Source of the DNA: Enterobacter hormaechei ATCC 49162
GTDB lineage: Bacteria; Pseudomonadota; Gammaproteobacteria; Enterobacterales; Enterobacteriaceae
Direction of reading: 5' to 3'
NCBI RefSeq assembly: GCF_001875655.1
Contig: NZ_MKEQ01000001.1
Location: 3,658,001-3,722,000 of the forward strand
Length of the DNA: 64,000 nt
Shown here: piece after piece, positions 41,783 through 50,434 of the stretch
How positions within the stretch are numbered: position 1 is the first letter of the stretch
Layout: the number at the start of each line of letters is the position of its first letter
Made by a program: the position numbers and the translations under genes
The notes under the pieces: model-generated
Database searches by the model: none
The model's input: only the letters and a program-made list of their open reading frames with translations
Told to the model about the DNA's origin: nothing

Positions 41783-43336
41783 TTATTTTTTCACATCAGC
41801 AACGCGCATCCCGTGGAGCTGCTCATCCGTAATGGTGTTACCCGCCTTGAAGTAATCGATCACGGCGTTAGAAACGTAGTAACCACCTCGTGTATTACGT
41901 GCTTTACCCTCGGTGAAGGTGCTAAAACCATCCCCGCCGTCAGCAAGGAAGCTCTGGGTGGCAATGTGGTAGACTGTCGCATCCTCAATCGGTTTACCGT
42001 TAAGTGTAAATTCGACGACCCGCTGACCGATCGGTTTACCGCTGTCATATTTCATCTCCAGGCCTTTTGATACCTGCAAGACGCCATTGCTTAAACTTGC
42101 GGCATGCTCCATCAACGTGCGTAATTGTTTGCCGGTGAGGTCCATTGTGGCCAGCTCGTTAGGGAATGGAAACGTACTAATGACGCCGCCCATCGTAATC
42201 GGGCCAGACGGGATTTCATTGCGAATACCGCCGGAGTTGGTCAAGGCTAACTGGGTATCTTTACCTGCTGCCGCCAGTAACGCATCCGCAGCCAGATTTC
42301 CCAGCGAGGCCGATTCACCATAAGCACGCGTCAATTCCACCGGCGACTGCGCCACCGTTTGTTGAACTTCTTCATCCAGCTTCTTGTTCCAGCCGTCAAT
42401 GACCTTTTTCGTTTGCGGGTCGGGCTTCCATTCATCCGCATAAATGGTTTTAAGTTCAAATTTTTTCACCGTAAACTGATGCGGCTTCGTGTAATCCAGC
42501 ACCAGTTTCCCCACATCAATACCGCCGCTGTCGGTCGAGAGGATCAGCGTATTGCCTACTTTAATCGGTTCCGGCGTACCGACATGTGCATGTCCCGTAA
42601 TCAGAATATCCAGACCTTTTACCTGGCTTGCCGTCTGAATATCTTTATCCAGCGCACGTCGCACGTCGGTCCCTCCCATACTGGACTGACGCGCCGGTGT
42701 GCCTTCATGAACCAGCAGTACGGTTAAGTCAACTTTTCCTTTCAGTTCATCTAAATAGCGTTGCAGCCATTTAATTTCATCCCGCGCTTCAATACCTACA
42801 CGCGTTGCTGCGGAAACGGTATCGTCGAAGGCAAACACGCCGTGTAAACCAATGACGCCAATTTTCACGCCATCTTTTTCGATAATGGTATAAGGCTTAT
42901 CCCAGAATAATTTGCTGCTGTTCTGATAAAATATGTTGCCCTGCACAACGGGGAATTTCGCCTGGCTTAACTGTAATAGCGTATTGTCCCAGCCATGATC
43001 AAATTCGTGATTACCTATCGTGACAGCATCAAACGGCATGGTATTCATAATATCAATAATTGCTTTTCCTTTCGTTAAGCTACTGATATAAGGGCCGGTA
43101 AAATAGTCACCCGCATCAAAAAACCATGTTGCTTTACTTTTTTCTTTTTCCTGCTTTACCAGAGTTGTGATATTCGCCCAACCACCGACATCGCGTTTGC
43201 CTTCAGCAATCCAGGGGACTTTATAAGGTTCCACATGGGCGTGCAGATCGTTGGTATAAATAAAGGTGACATCCTTGGCACCGACACAAAAGGGTAACGC
43301 CAGAAAAATACCTACGCTAATTGCTTTTATATTCAC
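41783..43336 (-). CDS. Exported bifunctional metallophosphatase/5'-nucleotidase (UshA family)
   Basis: 517 aa. Signal peptide of about 20 residues ([20 protein letters not shown]). The calcineurin-type metallophosphatase domain has DLHAH (30-34), GDYF (76-79), GNHEFD (108-113), LLVHEG and GHAHVG; the C-terminal nucleotidase domain has [11 protein letters not shown] and [10 protein letters not shown]. It should hydrolyse nucleotides, or perhaps UDP-sugars, in the periplasm. It is not at the usual ushA position, so it is probably an extra paralogue. Divergent from the zinc-ribbon gene; GC content looks lower than in nac and cbl. Confidence 0.88.
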   Translation of the reverse strand: MNIKAISVGIFLALPFCVGAKDVTFIYTNDLHAHVEPYKVPWIAEGKRDVGGWANITTLVKQEKEKSKATWFFDAGDYFTGPYISSLTKGKAIIDIMNTMPFDAVTIGNHEFDHGWDNTLLQLSQAKFPVVQGNIFYQNSSKLFWDKPYTIIEKDGVKIGVIGLHGVFAFDDTVSAATRVGIEARDEIKWLQRYLDELKGKVDLTVLLVHEGTPARQSSMGGTDVRRALDKDIQTASQVKGLDILITGHAHVGTPEPIKVGNTLILSTDSGGIDVGKLVLDYTKPHQFTVKKFELKTIYADEWKPDPQTKKVIDGWNKKLDEEVQQTVAQSPVELTRAYGESASLGNLAADALLAAAGKDTQLALTNSGGIRNEIPSGPITMGGVISTFPFPNELATMDLTGKQLRTLMEHAASLSNGVLQVSKGLEMKYDSGKPIGQRVVEFTLNGKPIEDATVYHIATQSFLADGGDGFSTFTEGKARNTRGGYYVSNAVIDYFKAGNTITDEQLHGMRVADVKK

Positions 43337-43394
43337 AATCCTTTCCTTCCAGTTATATAAAGATTCGGTACTTTACGTTCTGAAAGGATTTTTT

Positions 43395-43475
43395 ATGCGA
43401 GTATGCTCACACAAACAACCCGGTATTATCAGGCAAAATCATCGACCACTTAAAATCGTTGGTGACGCATTTTGA
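43395..43475 (+). CDS. Possible leader ORF before the zinc-ribbon gene
   Basis: 26 codons (MRVCSHKQPG...VGDAF) with AAGGA six bases before ATG at 43395. The stop TGA overlaps the TTG start of the next gene (TTGA at 43472-43475), which would allow translational coupling. No similarity is recognised; the evidence is ribosome site and geometry only. Confidence 0.35.
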   Translation: MRVCSHKQPGIIRQNHRPLKIVGDAF

Positions 43476-44620
43476 CTTTGTTTACGATTAATACCTGCAA
43501 ATCGTTTGGTTGCCGCAACTTAGGGCTGCCAATATCTGCATCTGCTGATTACCGTTGGCCAGACTACAGACTGGGATTCCCGGCATTACACTGTCGGGCT
43601 TGCGGGAGTTATCCCCCGCTGTTTGATGAACAACAATTTAATGAATGGCTAGCCGCTCATTTAAAGGCATATGCCACAGACAACGGTTATTTTTGTCCTG
43701 AATGTTATAGCCAGAAAATTATTTGTTATGGTTATAATCCACAGAGAACACAGCGCGTTCAGTGCCGGGCCTGCAAAAAAGTCTGGACACCTAAACGGCA
43801 AACAAAAAGATCAATCGTCCCCCCTGAACGTATCGAAACTATTTCACTCATTGTGCCATTCCAGGGAAGTTGTGCAGAACAAAAACTGTATGTGCTTATC
43901 AGTTTCGACGCCGACCGTGGAAGTGTTCTTCATATCTCCACAAATTTTACTCCGCATGCCAGCGGTGAAACGTTAAGGTATCGCTGGCGGGGGCATATTG
44001 AACCTGATTTGCGCCATAGTGATATTGTCAATCGGGTTGATATGCGCGAGATGCAGTTTCTACATCGTAGCCAGTTTGATGAAATTCAGTATGGTAGTGC
44101 GGCTCTTAAACGTAATGCCAGAGGTGCGATTCTGCGTCCCGTTATCTCGGCTCACGGGCATTTTCGCGTGCTGAACATCCTTTTTCCTCAGGTAAAGACA
44201 CACGTTATTTCACACGAATGTTTTCTTCGAGGCGCTGCCATTACCGCCTGGGCAGATCTCTTTCGCCAGCGGCACGGTGAGCTTTGGTTTATAGAAGAGG
44301 AGATCCATGAAGCTGAGAGTGAAATACCCTGGACTTTTCTGAGAACCACGCAGCATGGCTGGTGGCAAACTCAGTGGCAACTTTGGGGGCAGGGGAAAAA
44401 CCGCAGGATGGTATGTTCTTTGACTGGGGGAGATAAGCGTAACGCCAAAATACTCTCTTTAACGGCCAGCAGGAACTTTTGCCATTGGTTATACAAACAA
44501 GCTGAATATTCGCACAGTACCAAATTGTCCGCTGGGCGCGTAATGCAAATTCTCCTTTCTCTGGCAAATGAGTATAACCATAATCTTACACAAACGTTGT
44601 CTGGCACGAGTACCGGCTAA
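43472..44620 (+). CDS. Uncharacterised protein with two zinc ribbons (transposase-like N-terminus)
   Basis: 382 aa. A first Cys set at C9, C14, C41, C44 and a second at C75, C78, C98, C101; the second (YFCPECYSQK to QCRACKKVWTPKRQ) closely resembles the InsA/IS1-type zinc ribbon that binds DNA. The remaining 270 residues show no complete DDE triad or other motif I can name. Probable cytoplasmic DNA-binding protein, perhaps domesticated from a transposase (inference). The start is TTG at 43472 with GGTGA upstream, overlapping a short leader ORF; TTG at 43478 is an alternative. Divergent from the 5'-nucleotidase gene. Confidence 0.65.
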   Translation: MTLFTINTCKSFGCRNLGLPISASADYRWPDYRLGFPALHCRACGSYPPLFDEQQFNEWLAAHLKAYATDNGYFCPECYSQKIICYGYNPQRTQRVQCRACKKVWTPKRQTKRSIVPPERIETISLIVPFQGSCAEQKLYVLISFDADRGSVLHISTNFTPHASGETLRYRWRGHIEPDLRHSDIVNRVDMREMQFLHRSQFDEIQYGSAALKRNARGAILRPVISAHGHFRVLNILFPQVKTHVISHECFLRGAAITAWADLFRQRHGELWFIEEEIHEAESEIPWTFLRTTQHGWWQTQWQLWGQGKNRRMVCSLTGGDKRNAKILSLTASRNFCHWLYKQAEYSHSTKLSAGRVMQILLSLANEYNHNLTQTLSGTSTG

Positions 44621-44667
44621 ATCTGTCTGGTGCTAAAGTTACGGCCTGCATTCCTGTTATATAACGT

Positions 44668-44701
44668 CAAGGGTCCATGCAGATACATGAGCCTTTTTAA
44701 C
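44668..44701 (+). repeat. Hairpin repeat, copy B, likely terminator of the zinc-ribbon gene
   Basis: GGTCCATG and CATGAGCC arms (one mismatch, one G-T pair) followed by TTTTT, 47 bases after the stop. Related to copy A at 41689-41721 over its full length, so the two bracket the nucleotidase/zinc-ribbon module. Confidence 0.6.
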
Positions 44702-44720
44702 ATTTGCAGGGCGATCAAGG

Positions 44721-44759
44721 GGTAATTAAAACCGGCTGATCGCTGGTTAATCAATTACC
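44721..44759. repeat. Imperfect palindrome in the gap before tRNA-Asn copy 4
   Basis: GGTAATT...AACCGGC and GCTGGTT...AATTACC arms around a short centre. Unknown role. The surrounding gap 44621-44909 also holds hairpin copy B, a G-rich run near 44808-44820 and the tRNA terminator, but no convincing gene. Confidence 0.45.
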
Positions 44760-44875
44760 TCCATAGGTTATATAAGTAAAAAAAACTTTACCTTTAACAG
44801 GGGCAAGCGGGGGGAGGGGGCAAAAACGCAAACGGCAACCCGGTACCGTCCTGCATTTCTCAGGCGCAGAAAAGC

Positions 44876-44903
44876 AAAAAGCCTGCTTTAAAAGCAGGCT
44901 TTT
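44876..44903 (-). terminator. Terminator of tRNA-Asn copy 4
   Basis: AAAAGCCTGCTT and AAGCAGGCTTTT arms, minus-strand transcript; same family as the other three. Confidence 0.88.
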
Positions 44904-44909
44904 CAAATT

Positions 44910-44985
44910 TGGCTCCTCTGACTGGACTCGAACCAGTGACATACGGATTAACAGTCCGCCGTTCTACCGACTGAACTACAGAGGA
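44910..44985 (-). tRNA. tRNA-Asn(GUU), copy 4
   Basis: 76 bases, minus strand, identical to the other copies. It borders the aerobactin locus; unlike the other three copies it has no REP next to its terminator. Confidence 0.98.
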
Positions 44986-45003
44986 ATCGTGTGAACGAGG
45001 CGC

Positions 45004-45032
45004 ATATTATCGACCTGCGTGCGCCTTGTCAA
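45004..45032 (-). promoter_or_regulatory. Promoter of tRNA-Asn copy 4
   Basis: Minus-strand TTGACA (45027-45032) and TAATAT (45004-45009), 17 bases apart. Confidence 0.85.
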
Positions 45033-45121
45033 AGGGGAAAACACCGTTTTTGTTCGTTTGCCGAGAATTTCAGCAAACCGATGATTTAATAGCAAATTTG
45101 CTTTCAAATTGCACAGTGAGT

Positions 45122-45147
45122 CGCGCCGCCCGCAGGCAGGCGGCGCG
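45122..45147 (-). terminator. Strong hairpin after iutA
   Basis: CGCGCCGCC and GGCGGCGCG arms with an eight-base loop just past the iutA stop. No U run follows, so intrinsic termination is unproven. Confidence 0.5.
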
Positions 45148-45152
45148 CAGGA

Positions 45153-47342
45153 TCAGAACAGAACGGAATAGTTCAGACCAAACGTACGTCCACGGCCTTT
45201 ATAGGTATACAGGCCCGGTGCGCCGTAGGTTGGGCTATACAGCCCCGGTGCGCGCTGGCCCCAGGCGGTGGTGTAGTCTTTGTCCAGCAGGTTTTCCACG
45301 CTGAAGCTGACTTTGCCCACCGGCAGGGCGTAGCTGCCAAGGAAATCAACGGTGTTATAGCCATCGATCTTCTTACCGTCGGCGTCAGACACGTCAAAGG
45401 TTTGCGTACTCTGCACGCGCAGCGCCCAGTCGCCCGGCGCCCAGTTGACCCATGCGCTGGCTTTCGACGGGCTGGCGCTGTCGACCGTCAGCTTCTCCCA
45501 TTTGCCGTTTTCACGCGTTTCGGACTTGATGGCGTTGAAGTTCGCGCCGGTGCTCCAGTCGCTGTCGGTGAAGAAATAATCTACCTGGCCTTCAACCCCG
45601 TAGATACGACGTTTGTCGTCTTCCAGGTTGATGGTCATGTCGCTCTTGTTGATGGTGATGGTTTTATCCGAGAGCGAGTAGTAGGCCGCCACCTGCGTAC
45701 GCAGGTTATCGCCAGTGAAGCGCCAGCCCAGCTCGTAAGCGTTGACCTTAATACCGTCCAGCGTTGAGTCGTTCACGTTCACGCTGTTTTGCAGGCGATA
45801 GTGGCCGTCAACCAGCTGATAGGTGCCTGAACCGTAATATTTGGCCAGGTCCGGAATTTCAAAGCCCTGGGAGAAGTTAAACCACAGCTGCTGCTGTTCG
45901 GTCAGGCGTCCAAGGATCCCGGCGTTAAACAGGAAGTTATTGTAATCGGTTTTCCCGCCCGGCACCGCGTCAGCGGAGGTCGCTTTGCCCGTGGCGATTG
46001 CCTGCTGCTGGGCGTAGCCGACAAAATCGTCCACCTTGTTTTCGGTGTACTGGTAGCGCACGCCGCCGCTCAGGGTGATGGCGTCAATATCGTAGCTGGC
46101 TTGCAGGAACGGCGCGAGGTTGGTAATGCTGTAACCCGGATAACGGCCCACGTTGTAGGCGTTGTCCAGCTCCATGCCGCCGCTTGCCGCTGCTTTGCTT
46201 AAGTCGAAGAACTGCTGGTTGGCGTCGAACGTTTCATGGTCGGCATCCACGCCCCAGGTGAGGGTCAGGTCGTCCATCGGCTTGCTGTTCAGCGTCAGCT
46301 TGCCACCGTAAAAATCGGTTTTCTGCTGGGACGCGCCAATGCTGGTCACCGTGCCTTTGCTCAGCGTCGGGAACGGGTAGTAGGTCAGGCTCTCATCACG
46401 GTAGTAAATCTGCGCAACCAGATCCTGTCCCCAGAAATCAGTGTTCGAATATTGCAGGTTAATCAGATGGCGCTCTGTGCCCGGGATACGGTCAGAGTTG
46501 AGGTTGTCTTTGTTGTAAGCTTTGGCATCGCCCGTGACCGCCGCAAAATTCTCCCCAAGGTACAGGCCATGCTTCCCGTCGGATTCGCTCTTGTAATACT
46601 GCGTGGTTAACTGGAGCTGCTGATGATCGTCAATGTTAATGGTGCCGGTGCCCATCACGTCGATACGGTCAGAATACTGCAAGCCGGTCTGGGTGTTATC
46701 GATAATCACCTCGTCGCCGTTGCCGTCATACCAGCCGCCGTAGCGCTGGTAGGAGACCGACAGACGGCCAGAGGCGTTATCGTTACCGCCGCTCACGGCT
46801 GCTGAGACGTTCTCATCATGATCGTTGTGGCTGTTAAATCCGCTTTTTGACCCGGTCTGGAACTCCACTTCGGTCTCCGGCTGGCCTTTTTTGGTGACGA
46901 TGTTCACCAGCCCGCCGGTGCTGCCGCCGCCGTACAGCGAGGTGGCGCCGGAAATGACTTCGATACGGTCAATGTTGAACGGATCGATAGAGTCGAGCTG
47001 GCGGCTGTCGCTGCGGGACGAGTTCAGACGTACGCCGTCCACCATCACCATCATGGAGCGACCGCGCAGGTTCATACCGTAGTTGGTGCGTCCCTGGCTG
47101 CTGACGTCCATGCCGGGGATCAGCTGGGCCAGCACGTCTTTGATCTCTTTCCCGCCCTGAACCTGCTGCTCAATTTCCGCCCGCTCAATAACCCAGGTGG
47201 TTTGCGCCATCTCTGCCACGCTGCGATGTGCCCGGCTGGCGGAAACCACAATATCTTCTTCCTTTTGTTCTTCCGCCCACGCAGAGGTTGAAAGCATGGC
47301 AAGCAAGCACGGATTTAAAACCCAAAGATGAGAACGTTTCAT
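45153..47342 (-). CDS. iutA: Ferric aerobactin receptor IutA
   Basis: 729 aa, near the 732 aa of plasmid ColV IutA. Signal peptide ends at SAWA (about 24); the TonB box is EDIVVSA; the plug domain (MAQTTWVIERAE, VISGATSLYGGGSTGGLVNIVTKKGQPE) is followed by a 22-strand barrel ending in GLNYSVLF with the terminal Phe of outer membrane proteins. Imports ferric aerobactin using TonB energy and is the cloacin DF13 receptor. Last gene after iucD with a 54-base gap, likely in the same Fur-controlled operon. Confidence 0.97.
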   Translation of the reverse strand: MKRSHLWVLNPCLLAMLSTSAWAEEQKEEDIVVSASRAHRSVAEMAQTTWVIERAEIEQQVQGGKEIKDVLAQLIPGMDVSSQGRTNYGMNLRGRSMMVMVDGVRLNSSRSDSRQLDSIDPFNIDRIEVISGATSLYGGGSTGGLVNIVTKKGQPETEVEFQTGSKSGFNSHNDHDENVSAAVSGGNDNASGRLSVSYQRYGGWYDGNGDEVIIDNTQTGLQYSDRIDVMGTGTINIDDHQQLQLTTQYYKSESDGKHGLYLGENFAAVTGDAKAYNKDNLNSDRIPGTERHLINLQYSNTDFWGQDLVAQIYYRDESLTYYPFPTLSKGTVTSIGASQQKTDFYGGKLTLNSKPMDDLTLTWGVDADHETFDANQQFFDLSKAAASGGMELDNAYNVGRYPGYSITNLAPFLQASYDIDAITLSGGVRYQYTENKVDDFVGYAQQQAIATGKATSADAVPGGKTDYNNFLFNAGILGRLTEQQQLWFNFSQGFEIPDLAKYYGSGTYQLVDGHYRLQNSVNVNDSTLDGIKVNAYELGWRFTGDNLRTQVAAYYSLSDKTITINKSDMTINLEDDKRRIYGVEGQVDYFFTDSDWSTGANFNAIKSETRENGKWEKLTVDSASPSKASAWVNWAPGDWALRVQSTQTFDVSDADGKKIDGYNTVDFLGSYALPVGKVSFSVENLLDKDYTTAWGQRAPGLYSPTYGAPGLYTYKGRGRTFGLNYSVLF

Positions 47343-47396
47343 TGTTATGTTGATCCTGAATGTGTGTGTCAGTACTCGGTGGTCTTCATTAATGAT

Positions 47397-48695
47397 TTAA
47401 AAAACCTGGCTGCTCTCCGGGCTGGTGGTGCTCCGCCAGTGGATCACGCCGGGGGTGGTTGCCAGCTCAAACGGCTCGTCAGCGTGGGCGCGATTCAGAA
47501 TTCGCGCCGCGCGCCAGGCCATCAGGCTGAGCTGGGGTTCGGCAATACCGAGACGGTGCATCCCGGCATTCACGGCGAACAGGCGGTTGCTCTGCGGGCC
47601 GTCCCATTCAAGGGTGAAATCGTTGTTGATGCAGAAGGCTTCATCCTCATCCAGACGCAGGCGATGAGACAGCGGCGCGAGGAACGCGGGCTGCACGGCG
47701 CGGTAGCCGGTGGCGAAAATCACCACGTCGCTCTCCAGCTGCTCACGGCCACCGTCCAGGTGATGCTGGATGCTGAGGCGATGTCCGGTTTCCTGGCGCG
47801 TCAGCGCCGTTACCGAGCGGGACGGCATCAGGTGCGCCCAGGGTTTTTCACGCAATACTTCGAAGCGGTGGTACATGGCGCGGTATATCGCCAGCAGTGA
47901 CTCGGTGGTGATCCCGTCGGAGGTCATCTTCTGCTCGTGCAGCATCTGACGACGGGCGTCGTCACCAAGGGTGGAGAAGCTGTCCACGTACTCCGGCGTG
48001 AAGTATTCGTTAGCAAACGCGGCTTCATCCAGCGCGTTGTAGTTGTTGCGGCGCGACACCCAGTTGAGACTCAGCGGCTGGCCCCATTCCCCACGGAAGA
48101 TATTCAAAAACAGATCGGCACCGCTCTGGCCGCCGCCGACGACGGTGACGCGCTTGCCCGCTAAATTCGGCGTGCGCAGCATCATTTCGCTGGCGTGGAA
48201 GCAGGTGTCGTCCTGCGCGGTGACGCAGTCGGGCAGATTGATCTGCTTCCCAATCCCCACGCAGACGTGGCGCGCCAGGAAGCGATCCCGCTGGGTCACG
48301 ACCTCAAACAGGCCGTTTTGCTCATCAAAGCGGACCTGCTGCACCTGCTGGCTGAACGCCAGGTTCGTGAGGTTATCCGCCGCCCAGCACAGGTAGTCGG
48401 CAAACTCTTCGCGCGAGACGGTGCGCTGCTCGGTGGTCAGAAAACGGTAGAACTTTTTGCGCTGCACCAGGTAGTTCAGAAAGCTGTGGCGGTTGGTCGG
48501 CTCCACGGCGCTGACCAGATCCTTCAGGAAGCTGGTCTGCATGTGGCAGTCCGGCACCATCATTCCCGGATGCCAGGAGAAGTGCGGCTTGCGTTCAAGA
48601 AACAGCGAGCTAAAACCGTCCAGCCCCTCTGCCAGCGCGGCAATACTGAGGTTGAACGGACCGATACCAATGCCGATGAAATCATACGTTTTCAT
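47397..48695 (-). CDS. iucD: L-lysine N6-monooxygenase IucD
   Basis: 432 aa flavoprotein. IGIGPFNLSIAALAEG binds FAD, VTVVGGGQSGADLFLN binds NADPH, and FATGYRAV is the third conserved motif of N-hydroxylating monooxygenases. It hydroxylates lysine, the first step in aerobactin synthesis. Overlaps iucC by 4 bases (ATGA). Confidence 0.97.
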   Translation of the reverse strand: MKTYDFIGIGIGPFNLSIAALAEGLDGFSSLFLERKPHFSWHPGMMVPDCHMQTSFLKDLVSAVEPTNRHSFLNYLVQRKKFYRFLTTEQRTVSREEFADYLCWAADNLTNLAFSQQVQQVRFDEQNGLFEVVTQRDRFLARHVCVGIGKQINLPDCVTAQDDTCFHASEMMLRTPNLAGKRVTVVGGGQSGADLFLNIFRGEWGQPLSLNWVSRRNNYNALDEAAFANEYFTPEYVDSFSTLGDDARRQMLHEQKMTSDGITTESLLAIYRAMYHRFEVLREKPWAHLMPSRSVTALTRQETGHRLSIQHHLDGGREQLESDVVIFATGYRAVQPAFLAPLSHRLRLDEDEAFCINNDFTLEWDGPQSNRLFAVNAGMHRLGIAEPQLSLMAWRAARILNRAHADEPFELATTPGVIHWRSTTSPESSQVF

Positions 48696-50434
48696 TGCGC
48701 TGACTCCTGGGAGACCAGAAAAAGAGGGTTATCAAGATCGCAGACATAGTTCGGCAGCATGCGGCTGCCGCCGTCGTGTTCAGAGAAGGTCAGTTTGACC
48801 GGGTTGAGGATCACGCGAATAATCTGCGGCTTAAACAGGTCGAACTTCACGAAGCGTTCTGCCAGATCCGGGTGGGCGGCCATATAGCGCTGTAATACCC
48901 CGGCCAGGATCTGGTAGAAGCGGGCTTCGCTCACGCCGCTTTGCAGGGTGAGACGGGAAATAAAGCGCAGCACCGTGACAAAGTTGCCGGTTTGCAGATC
49001 GTGGATGATGTACTCCGCGCTGAGGCGCGCCGTCACCGCTTTTACCTGTTCCGGCAGGCTCTGCGCCTGCGGGAAATCCTCGTCCACCAGGCGCATATCG
49101 CCCTGGAAATCCTTCAGCAGAATGCGCTGTGGAACGTAATCTTTCATCACCAGCGTCACGTTCTGGCCGTGGGCGATAAGCGCCACCCCGTAGCGGCAGA
49201 GCAGGTGATAGAAGGGGAGCACCGTCGCCTCAAACAGCTTGTCCAGCCATGCGTCAGCGTTTAACCCCGAGCGTTTGATCCACGCGTCAATCAGCGGGCG
49301 CCCCTGGTTATCGGTTTCCATCAGCGCCGCCATCAGCACTGCCTGTTCGCCATCCTGTAAATAGCAGGATGGGTTCTCGCGCCAGATCACCCCCAGCATC
49401 TCCTGATAGCGGTACGGCGCTTTCGGCAGAGCCGCATAGCCCGGATGTGAGAGATACCCGGCAGCGGGTTCGCCAAGCACCTGCGCCCCAGAGCGGGCAA
49501 GCGTGGCATCGCTGGCGAACTGTTGCTGAAGCCAGCGCGAGGCCAGCGGACCGGCGGCAATGTACTTGCCCGGAATGCCGCGATAGCAGGAGGTGTTGTA
49601 GATGGTCAGCGGCAGCTTGATGTCATACGGCGCGCGACGGCTGGCATTGGTCAGCGTGCGCAGGGACTGCTGGGCAAGATACTCATCGCCAAACTCGCCC
49701 AGCTCCACCATTTCGCCGCGCGCCAGCTGCGCCAGGAAATGGATGGCAATTTTTTGCTGCCACTGCCACGGGTGCAGCGGCACCGGCAGCCAGCTGTCGT
49801 CCAGATCCAGCCCCTGCCAGCGGGCGTTGAACCGCTCGCGCTCGGCATCATCCATGGCGCTGGACAGCAGAGTGTGAATGTCACAATCGGCGTCGCTGCT
49901 CCAGACCAGATGCGCGCGCTTAACGGCGACCCAGTGCAGGCGAAAACGTCCGCGATATTCAGGCGCATACTGGCGTAGCGCATCCAGCCCCCAGCCGCGG
50001 CGTCCCTTGTTGAAAATAAACTTCGGGTGACCGCGCATCAGACACTGTAATTCGTCCGGGTCGAGGTGGATCAGCGCATCGGCATCCAGTGTTTCACGCG
50101 CCTGCAACAGCTGCATGTCACCCCGCAGCGTGGCGTAGAGATCTTCCATGTGCTCCGCCGTTTGCGCGTCGCTCATCTCCAGCACGGTGGCCAGTTGCAG
50201 CAGTGCGTTTTCCGCTTCAACCGCCGCGCCGCTGGTGGTGGTCAGGGTGTCAGGGTCGATATGCAGCCAGCCCCAGATCCCACGCGTGGCGCAAAACTGC
50301 CAGGTCGCGTTGCCCATGCTGATGCGCCAGCCGTCCGCCGAAACCGGTTCGGCGCGCAGGGTGCGTTCATATTCCAGTTCAGCGAGGATCTTCGCCACCA
50401 TCTCGCGGTTCACTTTCTGCCAGAGTGCGTTCAC
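48692..50434 (-). CDS. iucC: Aerobactin synthase IucC
   Basis: 580 aa NRPS-independent siderophore synthetase. HPGYAALPKAPY-type substrate loop, LVMKDYVPQRILLKDFQGDMRLV containing the ATP/metal-binding lysine and aspartate region. Joins the second N6-acetyl-N6-hydroxylysine to the citrate intermediate. Overlaps iucB and iucD by 4 bases. Paralogue of iucA, encoded two genes upstream. Confidence 0.96.
   Translation of the reverse strand: MNALWQKVNREMVAKILAELEYERTLRAEPVSADGWRISMGNATWQFCATRGIWGWLHIDPDTLTTTSGAAVEAENALLQLATVLEMSDAQTAEHMEDLYATLRGDMQLLQARETLDADALIHLDPDELQCLMRGHPKFIFNKGRRGWGLDALRQYAPEYRGRFRLHWVAVKRAHLVWSSDADCDIHTLLSSAMDDAERERFNARWQGLDLDDSWLPVPLHPWQWQQKIAIHFLAQLARGEMVELGEFGDEYLAQQSLRTLTNASRRAPYDIKLPLTIYNTSCYRGIPGKYIAAGPLASRWLQQQFASDATLARSGAQVLGEPAAGYLSHPGYAALPKAPYRYQEMLGVIWRENPSCYLQDGEQAVLMAALMETDNQGRPLIDAWIKRSGLNADAWLDKLFEATVLPFYHLLCRYGVALIAHGQNVTLVMKDYVPQRILLKDFQGDMRLVDEDFPQAQSLPEQVKAVTARLSAEYIIHDLQTGNFVTVLRFISRLTLQSGVSEARFYQILAGVLQRYMAAHPDLAERFVKFDLFKPQIIRVILNPVKLTFSEHDGGSRMLPNYVCDLDNPLFLVSQESAQ

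Noticed and set aside
43472..44620. Calling the zinc-ribbon gene an IS1 transposase
   Set aside because: Only the ribbon resembles InsA; length, second ribbon and C-terminal region differ from InsAB, no terminal inverted repeats or target duplication were found.
44808..44820. G-rich run as a G-quadruplex switch
   Set aside because: It offers two long G blocks rather than four spaced tracts; too little evidence for a structure.
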